Positions 42,760-51,278 of a stretch of 64,000 bases of DNA are shown piece by piece. The notes under the pieces were generated by a model, which did no database searches, was not told the origin of the DNA, and saw only the letters and a program-made list of their open reading frames with translations. Origin of the DNA: Methylopumilus sp026399645 (GTDB lineage: Bacteria > Pseudomonadota > Gammaproteobacteria > Burkholderiales > Methylophilaceae); assembly GCF_965184065.1 (NCBI RefSeq), contig NZ_OZ239098.1. The stretch is one strand, 5' to 3'. The translations under genes were made by a program, and so were the position numbers. Every line of letters begins with the position of its first letter. The first letter of the stretch is position 1.

Positions 42760-45027
42760 ATGATAGCTCAAGAACTCGAAGTAAGCCTGCATATGGCATT
42801 TATGGATGCGAGACAAAAGCGTCACGAACTTATTACGGTTGAGCATTTGCTTCTTGCTATGCTTGATAATCCGTCTGCAGCAGATGTGCTTAAAGCCTGC
42901 GGCTCAAATATTGAAATTCTCAGAAATGAATTAACCCAATACATAGACGAACATACGCCAACTATTTCTGGCGAAGATGAGGTTGATACTCAGCCTACAC
43001 TTGGATTTCAAAGAGTCATTCAAAGAGCAATGCTTCATGTGCAATCCTCTGGCAAAAAAGAAGTTAATGGGGCAAATGTATTAGTTGCAATTTATGGCGA
43101 AAAAGATTCACATGCAGTTTACTTTCTCCATCAGCAAGGTGTCACTCGACTTGATGTCGTTAATTTTATTGCGCATGGAGTATCTAAATTAAATGAGGGT
43201 GAAACTCCTAAACCATCTGCAGAACAAGAAAGTGATCAAGAATCATCTAGTAGCAAAGCACTAGAAACTTACACGGTTAATCTCAATAAGATGGTACTAG
43301 CTGGGAAAATTGATCCTCTGATTGGTCGAGATTCAGAAATTGAGCGAGTCATCCAAACCCTCTGTAGAAGAAGAAAAAATAATCCACTTTTGGTAGGTGA
43401 AGCCGGTGTTGGAAAGACGGCAATTGCCGAAGGACTTGCAAAGAGAATTGTAGACAAAGAAGTGCCTAGCATTCTAGAAGGCACAACCATATTCTCGCTC
43501 GATATGGGCACATTGTTAGCGGGCACAAAATACCGGGGAGATTTTGAGCAAAGGCTTAAATCTGTCATGAAACAACTCAATGAACATAAAGATGCTATTT
43601 TATTTATTGATGAAATTCACACGCTCATAGGAGCCGGATCTGCAAGCGGAGGAACGCTTGACGCATCTAACCTTCTTAAACCAGCATTATCAAATGGATC
43701 TATTAAATGTATTGGTGCGACGACTTACCAAGAATATAGAATGGTTTTTGAAAAAGATCATGCCTTAGCAAGAAGATTTCAAAAAATTGATGTTAATGAG
43801 CCAAGCATTCTTGATACGATCAATATTCTTAAAGGCCTTAAAACTAGGTTTGAAAAACATCACAACGTAAAGTATTCTGTTGCAGCAATTCATAGTGCTG
43901 CGGAACTCTCTGCAAAATATATTAATGATAGGCATCTTCCTGATAAAGCGATTGATGTCATTGATGAGGCAGGTGCTGCTCAGAGAATACTTCCAAAAAA
44001 TAAACAGAAGAAAGTAATCACTAACAAAGAAATTGAAGAAGTCGTAGCTAAGATTGCTAAAATCCCTCCAAAGAATATTTCTAATGATGATAAGCATGCT
44101 CTAAAAAATCTCGAGCGTGATCTTAAAGCAGTTATTTTTGGTCAAGATAAAGCGATTGAAAATTTATCTAGTGCTATAAAAATGACAAGAAGTGGATTGG
44201 GCGTTCCAAATAAGCCTATAGGTAATTTTCTTTTTAGCGGACCAACAGGTGTCGGAAAAACAGAAGTAGCTCGCCAACTTGCTTACATCTTAGGGATTGA
44301 GCTCGTTCGTATCGATATGAGTGAGTATATGGAAAGGCATGCAGTATCAAGGCTTATTGGGGCCCCACCAGGTTATGTTGGATTTGAGCAAGGTGGCTTA
44401 ATGACGGAAGCTGTCAATAAACAACCTTATTGCGTTCTTCTTCTTGATGAGATTGAAAAAGCGCACCCTGATATCTTTAATATTCTTCTGCAAGTGATGG
44501 ATCATGGATCTTTAACAGACAGTAACGGTAGAAAAACAGACTTCAGAAACGTTACCCTGATTATGACAACTAATGCTGGTGCAGAATCTTTATCAAAAAC
44601 TTCTATGGGATTTACACAGTCTAAAAAAATGGGTGACGAACAAGCTGAGATCAAACGCTTATTTACACCTGAATTTAGAAATAGACTTGATGCAACTGTA
44701 TCATTCGCACCTCTCAGTCATGATGTCATTTTAAAAGTTGTCGACAAATTCCTGATGCAGCTTGAAGATCAATTACATGAGAAAAAAGTAGACGCAACTT
44801 TCACGGAGCCTCTCAAATCATACCTAGCCAAAAACGGCTTTGACCCAAGCATGGGTGCAAGACCAATGTCACGCCTCATTCAAGATACAATTAGAAAGGC
44901 CCTTGCAGATGAACTACTCTTTGGTAAGCTCACTAATGGTGGCAATGTAACCATTGACATTGATAGCGATGACAAAGTGAAATTAATTTTCGAAGAAGAA
45001 AATAAAGCCATCCTTCAGGAATCTTAA
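42760..45027 (+). CDS. clpA: ClpA unfoldase of the ClpAP protease
   Basis: ClpA unfolds substrates for ClpP. An N-domain (about 1-145) binds ClpS; two AAA+ modules follow with Walker motifs GEAGVGKTAIA and GPTGVGKTEVA. An IGF/IGL-type ClpP-binding loop is expected near 610-625, where I read SMGFTQSKKMG. Length 755 matches ClpA and lacks the ClpB middle domain. clpP is not in the window. It ends 4 bp into the GST-like gene, tail to tail. Confidence 0.95.
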   Translation: MIAQELEVSLHMAFMDARQKRHELITVEHLLLAMLDNPSAADVLKACGSNIEILRNELTQYIDEHTPTISGEDEVDTQPTLGFQRVIQRAMLHVQSSGKKEVNGANVLVAIYGEKDSHAVYFLHQQGVTRLDVVNFIAHGVSKLNEGETPKPSAEQESDQESSSSKALETYTVNLNKMVLAGKIDPLIGRDSEIERVIQTLCRRRKNNPLLVGEAGVGKTAIAEGLAKRIVDKEVPSILEGTTIFSLDMGTLLAGTKYRGDFEQRLKSVMKQLNEHKDAILFIDEIHTLIGAGSASGGTLDASNLLKPALSNGSIKCIGATTYQEYRMVFEKDHALARRFQKIDVNEPSILDTINILKGLKTRFEKHHNVKYSVAAIHSAAELSAKYINDRHLPDKAIDVIDEAGAAQRILPKNKQKKVITNKEIEEVVAKIAKIPPKNISNDDKHALKNLERDLKAVIFGQDKAIENLSSAIKMTRSGLGVPNKPIGNFLFSGPTGVGKTEVARQLAYILGIELVRIDMSEYMERHAVSRLIGAPPGYVGFEQGGLMTEAVNKQPYCVLLLDEIEKAHPDIFNILLQVMDHGSLTDSNGRKTDFRNVTLIMTTNAGAESLSKTSMGFTQSKKMGDEQAEIKRLFTPEFRNRLDATVSFAPLSHDVILKVVDKFLMQLEDQLHEKKVDATFTEPLKSYLAKNGFDPSMGARPMSRLIQDTIRKALADELLFGKLTNGGNVTIDIDSDDKVKLIFEEENKAILQES

Positions 45028-45647
45028 TTCTTCTTCTTCATCACCTCTTGAAACATTTCGGCGTTTTTAAAATCATTTAGCCATTTTTTTAATTCTTCAT
45101 ATTTAGAATTTAAAAACCAAGTCTCATCTACCAATGAAAATTGTCTTATAAATGGAAAGATTGCCACATCAGCAAAAGTTATTCTTTCTGCCATTAAGTA
45201 ATGATTAGATTGTAATTTATCGTTTAATACATTCAGAAAAATTTCGCATTGAGAACGATAGTATTCTTTCGAATGCTCTGGAAAGCGATCGGCATATTTG
45301 TATCTATCTAAATTTTTCTTAAAATTAAGATCATTTTCATCAATGAGTTTACGGCTAGTATGCTCATCATTCAAAAGCCAGCATGCTGGATCATGTTTAT
45401 TGAGAGCCCATAACATAATCTCCAGACTCTCTTCGATGACTGCGCCATCTATATCTACCAATACGGGAACTGTTCCTTTAGGGCTTAATGCTAAGAATTC
45501 GCTTGATTTATCTTTGAGTGAAATTTCTATAGATTCATAATCAATATTAGCTTGATGCAAGGCTAGTCTTGATCGAATAGCATAAGGACAGCGCCTATAG
45601 GTATATAACCTTGGTTTAATCAATATCGTTAACCAATGGAATGACAA
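45024..45647 (-). CDS. Glutathione S-transferase-like protein
   Basis: A 207-residue protein with a thioredoxin-like N-terminal domain, LYTYRRCPYAIRSRLAL (redox Cys at C20), and GTVPVLVDIDGAVIEESLEIM, the glutathione-binding cis-Pro and Glu-Ser region. The C-terminal helical GST domain has ITFADVAIFPFIRQF. The CPYA motif is closer to glutaredoxin-2-like and omega-type GSTs than to classic Tyr/Ser enzymes. Its start overlaps the end of pyrD by 19 bp. Its substrate is unknown. Confidence 0.85.
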   Translation of the reverse strand: MSFHWLTILIKPRLYTYRRCPYAIRSRLALHQANIDYESIEISLKDKSSEFLALSPKGTVPVLVDIDGAVIEESLEIMLWALNKHDPACWLLNDEHTSRKLIDENDLNFKKNLDRYKYADRFPEHSKEYYRSQCEIFLNVLNDKLQSNHYLMAERITFADVAIFPFIRQFSLVDETWFLNSKYEELKKWLNDFKNAEMFQEVMKKKN

Positions 45648-46642
45648 GCATCGAGAATGAGCTTTCTTCCTTGGTAAATTAGGCCTGAATACATTTGAAC
45701 AAGCTCAGCACCTGCATTTATTTTTTCTGCTGCATCTTCTCCAGAAGATATACCGCCCACACCAATAATTGGAACTTCTCCTTGAAGCCTTAAATAAAGC
45801 TCGCGAATAATTGAGTTGGACATATTAAATAAAGGCTTGCCTGACATGCCACCAGATTCTTTTCCATTAGAAAGTTCACTTACTGAATCTCTATTAACAG
45901 TTGTATTAGTGGCTATGACTCCATCAATTCTATTTTTAATGATGCTTTTCGATATTGCATCTAAATGCTTAGGTGTTAAGTCAGGTGAAATTTTTAAAGC
46001 AATAGGCACATAGCGCCCATAATAATCATTCAATCTAGTTTGCTCTTGTTTAAGTTGTGCCAATAAAATATTAAGCGCTTTCGTTTCCTGGAGATCTCTT
46101 AAATTTTTTGTATTAGGTGAGGAAATATTGACCGCAATATAATTTGCGTACTGATAAACCTTTTTCATACATAAAATATAATCCTCAGCGGCTCTTTCTA
46201 TAGGGGTATCAAAATTCTTACCGATATTAATTCCAAGTACGCCTTTATATTTACTCAATCTTATATTTTCAACTGCAGCATCTACACCTATGTTGTTAAA
46301 GCCAAAACGATTAATAATGCCTTGAACTTCGGGTAACCTAAATAATCGAGGTCTTGGATTGCCTGGTTGAGGTCTTGGGGTGATGGTTCCAACTTCAATA
46401 AAGCCAAAACCTAATTTACCTAAGGCATCAATATGGCTTGCATTCTTATCTAGGCCTGCAGCTAGTCCCACAGGGTTTTGAAAAGGAATTCCCATGACAG
46501 TTCTGAGCTTGGAAGGATGAGGGGCTTTTAAGAAACTCAGCAAACCCATTTTATTAGAAAGAGATAGTGCCTTAAGGGTTAAGTCATGCGAAAATTCTGC
46601 ATCAAACTTAAATAATAGCGAACGAATTAATTGGTGGCTCAT
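45629..46642 (-). CDS. pyrD: Dihydroorotate dehydrogenase (quinone), class 2
   Basis: PyrD oxidises dihydroorotate in pyrimidine synthesis and passes electrons to quinone. The N-terminal membrane-associating helices (residues 1-40) mark class 2. NPVGLAAGLDKNA, GFGFIEVGTITPRPQPGNP and VNISSPNTKNLRDLQ, with the catalytic serine, are present. Length 337 is normal. It is divergent from the uL16 hydroxylase gene. Confidence 0.96.
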   Translation of the reverse strand: MSHQLIRSLLFKFDAEFSHDLTLKALSLSNKMGLLSFLKAPHPSKLRTVMGIPFQNPVGLAAGLDKNASHIDALGKLGFGFIEVGTITPRPQPGNPRPRLFRLPEVQGIINRFGFNNIGVDAAVENIRLSKYKGVLGINIGKNFDTPIERAAEDYILCMKKVYQYANYIAVNISSPNTKNLRDLQETKALNILLAQLKQEQTRLNDYYGRYVPIALKISPDLTPKHLDAISKSIIKNRIDGVIATNTTVNRDSVSELSNGKESGGMSGKPLFNMSNSIIRELYLRLQGEVPIIGVGGISSGEDAAEKINAGAELVQMYSGLIYQGRKLILDACHSIG

Positions 46643-46688
46643 AACACTGTTATTTTAACTTAGGAAGTTATAAGGCTAAATAAATATT

Positions 46689-47840
46689 ATGCGATTAGAT
46701 CGTAAAAATCATATTCTAGGAAAAATATCTAACGATGTCTTCCTAAAAAAATATTGGCAAAAAAAACCTCTTTTAATTAGGGATGCTATTAAGAATTTCA
46801 AATCCCCAATTACAGAAAAAGATCTTTTTAGAATAGCGCAAAACGAAAATGCAATATCTCGTCTTATTGAATTCAAACGAGGTATTTGGCAAGTCAAGTA
46901 TGGTCCTTTTAAAAAATCAGATGTCCCTAAGAAAATTAACACACCCTGGACAATACTTGTTCAAAATATTAACCATCATCTTCCTTTTGCTGAGTCATTT
47001 TTAAATCTTTTCAAATTTATACCTTATGCTCGTCTTGATGATTTGATGGTTAGCTTTGCTACAAAAAAAGGCAGTGTCGGCCCTCACTTTGACTCTTATG
47101 ATGTATTTCTATTTCAGGCAAAAGGCGATAGAGAATGGAAGATTAGCGAGCAAAAGAAATTTTCTTTAGATAAAAAATCAGCTATTAAAATAATTACTAA
47201 TTTTAAGGCAAAAAATACATGGGTACTTAAGCCCGGAGATTTACTCTATTTACCGCCTAATGTGGGTCACTGGGGTGTATCTCAGAGTGATGATTGCCTC
47301 ACTTATTCTATCGGCTTTAGGGCACCTGGCACATTTGAGATCCAATCTAAATTTTTAGATTTTATTCAAGATAACCTCATTACAAATAAAAATGATCTTT
47401 ATAAAGATCCAAATTTAAATCTTCAAAAAAATCCAGCTGAAATTAATTCGAATATGATTAAAAAAATTCAGCAGATTGTGAATCAATTACGCTGGAATAC
47501 AAACTCAATAAATAATTTTATTGGTCAACTACTCACAGAGCCAATCGAAGGTGCTGTTTTCGAGACTTCCAAATCTATGACAGTCGAAGTCTTTATAAAA
47601 GATCTTGTAAAAAAACCGCTGAAACTTAATCCAAAAACAAGAATGCTTTTTATAAAAAATAACTTTTATATCAATGGTGAACTGATTGAGGCTGATAAGA
47701 AAAGCATCATGTATCTAAAGCAACTTGCAAATGACAGAGAAATCTCAATCAAGTCTACTTTGAACAAAAAGGATTTGAACGCTTTGGGGATAGTCTTGCT
47801 ACCCCTCTATCTCTCGGGATTTATTGATTTTATTCAATAA
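46689..47840 (+). CDS. Ribosomal protein uL16 arginine hydroxylase (RoxA/YcfD type)
   Basis: This 383-residue JmjC/cupin-like Fe(II)/2-oxoglutarate oxygenase matches YcfD, which hydroxylates an arginine of ribosomal protein uL16. The iron ligands are H133 and D135 (GPHFDSYDVFLFQ) and H194 (NVGHWGVS). RLDDLMVSFA and the KPGDLLYLPP strand are typical. A C-terminal winged-helix dimerisation region follows. The reaction needs O2, so it would link ribosome modification to aerobic conditions. The specificity is family-based inference. Confidence 0.88.
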   Translation: MRLDRKNHILGKISNDVFLKKYWQKKPLLIRDAIKNFKSPITEKDLFRIAQNENAISRLIEFKRGIWQVKYGPFKKSDVPKKINTPWTILVQNINHHLPFAESFLNLFKFIPYARLDDLMVSFATKKGSVGPHFDSYDVFLFQAKGDREWKISEQKKFSLDKKSAIKIITNFKAKNTWVLKPGDLLYLPPNVGHWGVSQSDDCLTYSIGFRAPGTFEIQSKFLDFIQDNLITNKNDLYKDPNLNLQKNPAEINSNMIKKIQQIVNQLRWNTNSINNFIGQLLTEPIEGAVFETSKSMTVEVFIKDLVKKPLKLNPKTRMLFIKNNFYINGELIEADKKSIMYLKQLANDREISIKSTLNKKDLNALGIVLLPLYLSGFIDFIQ

Positions 47841-47842
47841 TA

Positions 47843-47872
47843 TTAACTATCTCGCTTATTTTGTTGTAGAAT
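47843..47872 (+). promoter_or_regulatory. Possible promoter of the small lipoprotein gene
   Basis: TTAACT (47843-47848) and TAGAAT (47867-47872) are 18 bp apart, in an 88-bp gap between the hydroxylase gene and the lipoprotein ORF. The match to consensus is fair. The leader would be about 50 nt long, with AAGGA just before the ATG. Confidence 0.35.
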
Positions 47873-47928
47873 ATTTGCTAGGGAGTCGTTCTAGGCCCCG
47901 AATTCAACATTAATTTTAAGGATTAAAA

Positions 47929-48060
47929 ATGACACGTTCACTACTTATCGCTTTACTATTAGCTATTGGTTTAACTGCTTGCGGCAAAAAAGAAGAAGCT
48001 GCTCCTGCTGCTGATGCAGCTCCAGCTGCTGAAGCTGCTCCAGCTGCTGAAGCTAAATAA
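47929..48060 (+). CDS. Tiny repeat-containing lipoprotein (43 aa)
   Basis: A 43-residue ORF from ATG 47929 to TAA 48058-48060. It begins MTRSLLIALLLAIGLTACG, a complete lipoprotein signal with lipobox LTAC (C18). The mature part is only KKEE followed by Ala/Pro/Glu repeats (APAADA, APAAEA, APAAEA). AAGGATTAAAA precedes the ATG. It has its own likely promoter and a strong terminator, so it is a monocistronic unit. The GC-rich repeat stands out in this AT-rich region. I do not recognise the family; a structural, surface-coating or cell-wall spacing role is speculation. Confidence 0.85.
   Translation: MTRSLLIALLLAIGLTACGKKEEAAPAADAAPAAEAAPAAEAK
48001..48054 (+). repeat. Three 18-bp tandem repeats in the lipoprotein gene
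   Basis: GCTCCAGCTGCTGAAGCT occurs twice without a mismatch at 48019-48036 and 48037-48054. A diverged copy (GCTCCTGCTGCTGATGCA) lies at 48001-48018. Each unit encodes APAAEA or APAADA, so copy-number changes would keep the frame. Confidence 0.9.
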
Positions 48061-48086
48061 TAGATAATTAATCTATTTGTTTTAAT

Positions 48087-48117
48087 AAAAAAGCCGGTTT
48101 TTAACCGGCTTTTTTTA
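48087..48117. terminator. Strong bidirectional intrinsic terminator
   Basis: AAGCCGGTT (48091-48099) pairs with AACCGGCTT (48103-48111) around a TTT loop, flanked by A-rich and T-rich runs on both sides. It would stop the lipoprotein transcript on the plus strand and the dapA-bamC-hydrolase transcript arriving from the minus strand, whose last gene ends inside the T run at 48115. Confidence 0.92.
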
Positions 48118-48885
48118 TATCACCTGCCACGACGTCCCGTCGGCTTGCGTTGCAATCTTTATCCAGTCCCGTTCGCATCCTATTTTTCCTACAATAGCTT
48201 CTTTCACTAAATCCTCAGTATTATTTTTCTCGCTAAGATGAGCTGCCACGAGATGCTTTAATTGTTTAAATTGAATTTTCCCCAAAATATCCGCTGCTGT
48301 TTGATTGTCTAAATGGCCCAATTTGCCACTGATTCTTTTCTTCAAGGAATATGTATACTCGCTTGATTCAAGCAAACTAAGGTCATGATTAAATTCAATA
48401 ATGAGCGCGTCGAGATGCTGGAGCATATTTTCAATGTGGGGCGTTGAAGTGCCTGTATCCGTTAAAATGCCTAATTTACGATTGCCATCACTCAATGTAA
48501 ATTGAGTAGGCTCTCTTGCATCATGAGGAACTGGAAAGGGCTGAACTGTAAAGTCTTCTATTTCAAATGCATTGTGGCTATCAATCATATGAAAATCAAT
48601 TTCATAAGATTTAATCATATGTTTTTCACACATTTTATAAGTGCCGTAGGAAAGCCAAATAGGAATCTTAAATTTGTTCGCTAGTTTAAAAGCGCCCTTG
48701 ACGTGATCTTCATGCTCATGAGTTAAGAGAATGCCTGTAATACTTTCAGGGGTCTCATTAAGTCGATCTAATCTAGATACGACATCTTGAATTGCAAAAC
48801 CGCAATCAACCATTAAAAGTGATTTGTTTTGCTTAACTACAAATGAGTTGCCAGCACTTCCGCTACCTAAAGATGCGAATTGCAT
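48115..48885 (-). CDS. Metallo-beta-lactamase-fold hydrolase (YycJ/PhnP-like)
   Basis: A 256-residue MBL-fold protein. LTHEHEDHVKG gives the metal ligands H56, H58, D60 and H61. VPHDAREPTQF, LTDTGTSTPHI and VAAHLSEKNNT complete the metal site and C-terminal motif. Relatives are exonuclease-like or phosphodiesterases (YycJ/WalJ, PhnP), so a nucleic-acid or cyclic-phosphate substrate is plausible. It follows bamC by 2 bp, as dapA-bamC-MBL often does in Betaproteobacteria. Confidence 0.88.
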   Translation of the reverse strand: MQFASLGSGSAGNSFVVKQNKSLLMVDCGFAIQDVVSRLDRLNETPESITGILLTHEHEDHVKGAFKLANKFKIPIWLSYGTYKMCEKHMIKSYEIDFHMIDSHNAFEIEDFTVQPFPVPHDAREPTQFTLSDGNRKLGILTDTGTSTPHIENMLQHLDALIIEFNHDLSLLESSEYTYSLKKRISGKLGHLDNQTAADILGKIQFKQLKHLVAAHLSEKNNTEDLVKEAIVGKIGCERDWIKIATQADGTSWQVI

Positions 48886-48887
48886 CT

Positions 48888-50165
48888 TTATTTTAATTGG
48901 TCATAAAGAAGCGAGATGATTCGATTTGCGGTAGAAGAAGTATTTTTCTTACCGTCCTGATACTCAATCACAACTTGAGAGCCACCGTTATCTAAAGAGA
49001 TGATTTTGATGCGATATTGTTTTTCTGGATTAGTTTTTTCTTTGTCACTACCACCCCAGAATTTAAGCCTTTCAGATAAAGGCTTTTCTTTAGTTTGACT
49101 TGTATCTTTAGCTTGCTTATCTTTTTTATCGTCGTCACTCCAGAACATAAGAGTGTCTAGAACACCTTTTTTCTTCTTAGGGCTATCGTCAATATCAACA
49201 TCAGCATATTTTACAAAATAGATGCCGTTTGATCTGTCTTTATCTTCGATCACAAATCCAATAATATCTAAAGCCAAGCCAACTCTGCGCCACGCGCGGT
49301 CAAATGGATCTTGAATTTCGAGCGAGGAACTTCCATCTGCCTCTTTTTTAATTTCAGCTCTCTTTTGGCTGACAGGTGCAGCAATAATTTCTTTTGCTCG
49401 CTTATCTGCGACGCCAAGTTTCACCATAAGACGTCTCAAAAGCTCTGCATCCAATTCATCGTCTTTTGAATCTCCCTTAGCGTCCGGCTGAGTTTTAGCT
49501 TCATTTCTATAGCCGTTATCAACAACGCCGTAAGGGGTTCTGACTCTCTCTTTTCCATCATCAGGCGCCGCATCTACACTTCGATGCGTCATATAGATCT
49601 CAGTAGTTCCTTCCTGAAGACCTCGATCCAATCGAGTTCTAAATTTTTTACGATTAGCTGTGCCTGCTGAAATTGAATCAAGCCATGCATCAAATCTATC
49701 CAATGCGCCTTTTTTGTCATCAACCTTTAGATCTTCTTGCTTGATCCATTCAGTTTCCATGACGCCTGTTTCTGGATTTTCTTTTTTTACAGCAAATCCC
49801 ATGTCTAACCAAAATTCACGTATCAATGGCCATATTTTCTCTGCAGGGGCATTAACGACGAGCCATCTTTGAGCGCCCGCTTTGATAATCTTCATCCCCT
49901 CTGGATTAGGTAAAATTTTTGGCTGACCATTATCTTGTTGCTGGCCATTTTTAAATTCTGAATAACTCGTGGAACCGGGTATTGCATATGCATCATTTGT
50001 TGAAGCTGAAGTTAAATCAGGAGGAACTTCTAGTGGGCGAGATCTGCCAGTCGCTTTATAGTCAGGCGCCGTGACTTGCTCTATAAAAGGAATATTTTCG
50101 CAGCCATTCAAGAGTATGAATAACGGTAATGCATAGAGCCATTTGCTTTGTGCGATTAATTTCAT
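48888..50165 (-). CDS. bamC: BamC outer-membrane assembly lipoprotein
   Basis: BamC is an accessory lipoprotein of the BAM complex that inserts outer-membrane beta-barrels. The lipobox is LLNGC (C22), and the unstructured N-terminus includes SRPLEVPPDLT, the part that contacts BamD. Two helix-grip domains follow (about 95-230 and 285-425). A charged linker at about 325-385 splits the second domain and has two FW motifs at 341-342 and 369-370. At 425 residues it is longer than the E. coli protein (about 344). It overlaps dapA by one base. Confidence 0.9.
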   Translation of the reverse strand: MKLIAQSKWLYALPLFILLNGCENIPFIEQVTAPDYKATGRSRPLEVPPDLTSASTNDAYAIPGSTSYSEFKNGQQQDNGQPKILPNPEGMKIIKAGAQRWLVVNAPAEKIWPLIREFWLDMGFAVKKENPETGVMETEWIKQEDLKVDDKKGALDRFDAWLDSISAGTANRKKFRTRLDRGLQEGTTEIYMTHRSVDAAPDDGKERVRTPYGVVDNGYRNEAKTQPDAKGDSKDDELDAELLRRLMVKLGVADKRAKEIIAAPVSQKRAEIKKEADGSSSLEIQDPFDRAWRRVGLALDIIGFVIEDKDRSNGIYFVKYADVDIDDSPKKKKGVLDTLMFWSDDDKKDKQAKDTSQTKEKPLSERLKFWGGSDKEKTNPEKQYRIKIISLDNGGSQVVIEYQDGKKNTSSTANRIISLLYDQLK

Positions 50166-51040
50166 TAAATATGAGCTTCCTTCATAGCAGTTTGAATAAT
50201 TTTGTGATGCTCTTGATTAAGTTCCACTAAAGGCAATCGAATACCTTCTTTAATAAGACCCATGGTTTTAAGTGCCCATTTTACAGGGATTGGATTCGAC
50301 TCTATAAATAGATTTGTATGAAGGGAAAACAATTGCTGGTTGATTTCGATAGCTTTTTCGTTCTGTTTAGACATGACGCATGCGCACATTTCATGCATTA
50401 ATTTAGGGGCCACATTTGCTGTCACAGAAATAACACCCTTGCCGCCAAGAAGCATAAAAGACAAAGCGGTGGCATCATCCCCACTTAATATTGAAAAATG
50501 AGATGGTAATCTTTTAATAAGATCTATACCCCGAGTCATATCACCTGTCGCATCTTTAACGCCAATAATATTAGGAATTTCGCTCAACTTTAATACTGTA
50601 TCGTTTTGTAAATCACAGCCTGTTCTAGAAGGAACGTTATAAAGAATTTGATCAATGGCAACCTCATTAGCAATCTTAGTAAAGTGCTGCAAAAGTCCTG
50701 CTTGGTTAGGCTTGTTGTAATAAGGTGTGACTAACAAACAAGCATCTGCACCTAAACGTTTCGCTTCTTTTGTAAGGTCTATGGCTTCCTGTGTAGAGTT
50801 AGCGCCTGTACCCGCTATGACTGGAATCCTTTTATTAGCGTACTTGACGGTCGTTTCAATAAGCTGGCAATGTTCTTCATAGCTCACTGTAGGTGATTCA
50901 CCTGTTGTGCCTACAATTACAATACCATCTGTACCTTCATTAATATGAAAATCAATTAACCCATGAAGCGCTTCGATATCAAGACTTTCGTCAGGAAACA
51001 TAGGGGTAACAATTGCAACAATACTGCCTTGAGGTGACAT
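50165..51040 (-). CDS. dapA: 4-hydroxy-tetrahydrodipicolinate synthase
   Basis: DapA condenses pyruvate with aspartate semialdehyde towards lysine and diaminopimelate. The Schiff-base lysine is K162 in IIGVKDATGD, with Y134 in ILYNVPSRTG and the T45-T46 pair in GTTGESP. Length 291 is normal. It heads the dapA-bamC-MBL operon, and the dapA-bamC link is an old proteobacterial arrangement. Confidence 0.97.
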   Translation of the reverse strand: MSPQGSIVAIVTPMFPDESLDIEALHGLIDFHINEGTDGIVIVGTTGESPTVSYEEHCQLIETTVKYANKRIPVIAGTGANSTQEAIDLTKEAKRLGADACLLVTPYYNKPNQAGLLQHFTKIANEVAIDQILYNVPSRTGCDLQNDTVLKLSEIPNIIGVKDATGDMTRGIDLIKRLPSHFSILSGDDATALSFMLLGGKGVISVTANVAPKLMHEMCACVMSKQNEKAIEINQQLFSLHTNLFIESNPIPVKWALKTMGLIKEGIRLPLVELNQEHHKIIQTAMKEAHI

Positions 51041-51066
51041 GAGATTGGCTATTAATTAGTAAAGTC

Positions 51067-51086
51067 GCTATTTTAACTTAAATAGC
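51067..51086. repeat. Inverted repeat in the dapA-rnfA divergent region
   Basis: GCTATTT (51067-51073) and AAATAGC (51080-51086) are perfect inverted copies 27 bp upstream of dapA. They include a TAAAAT hexamer on the minus strand that may be the dapA -10 box. A regulator binding site is possible. The whole 51041-51278 stretch is otherwise very AT-rich and shows no gene. Confidence 0.4.
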
Positions 51087-51264
51087 TAAACACCAAAAAA
51101 ATTGATCATTTAATATATAAAAAAAAGTTATATTACTATAATACTTTATTCTTTGAAGTAATATAGAATTATTGGTATATTTCACCTACTAAAAAGATCC
51201 TAAACTTCCAAAGGACTTAACAGTCAGAGAACTGACCCATCAATATTTTAAGCAATTTTAAACG

Positions 51265-51270
51265 TATAAT
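51265..51270 (+). promoter_or_regulatory. -10 box of the rnf operon, adjacent to the start codon
   Basis: A perfect TATAAT lies only 8 bp upstream of the rnfA ATG (51279). Transcription starting about 7 bp after the box would begin at or within 1-2 bases of the start codon. No Shine-Dalgarno is present between them, so a leaderless mRNA is predicted. The -35 region is weak. Confidence 0.5.
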
Positions 51271-51278
51271 TTATCTTT

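Noticed and set aside
43765..44097. 110-codon minus-strand ORF inside clpA
   Set aside because: It is antisense to a conserved AAA+ region and has low-complexity hydrophobic composition typical of reverse-strand shadows in AT-rich genes.
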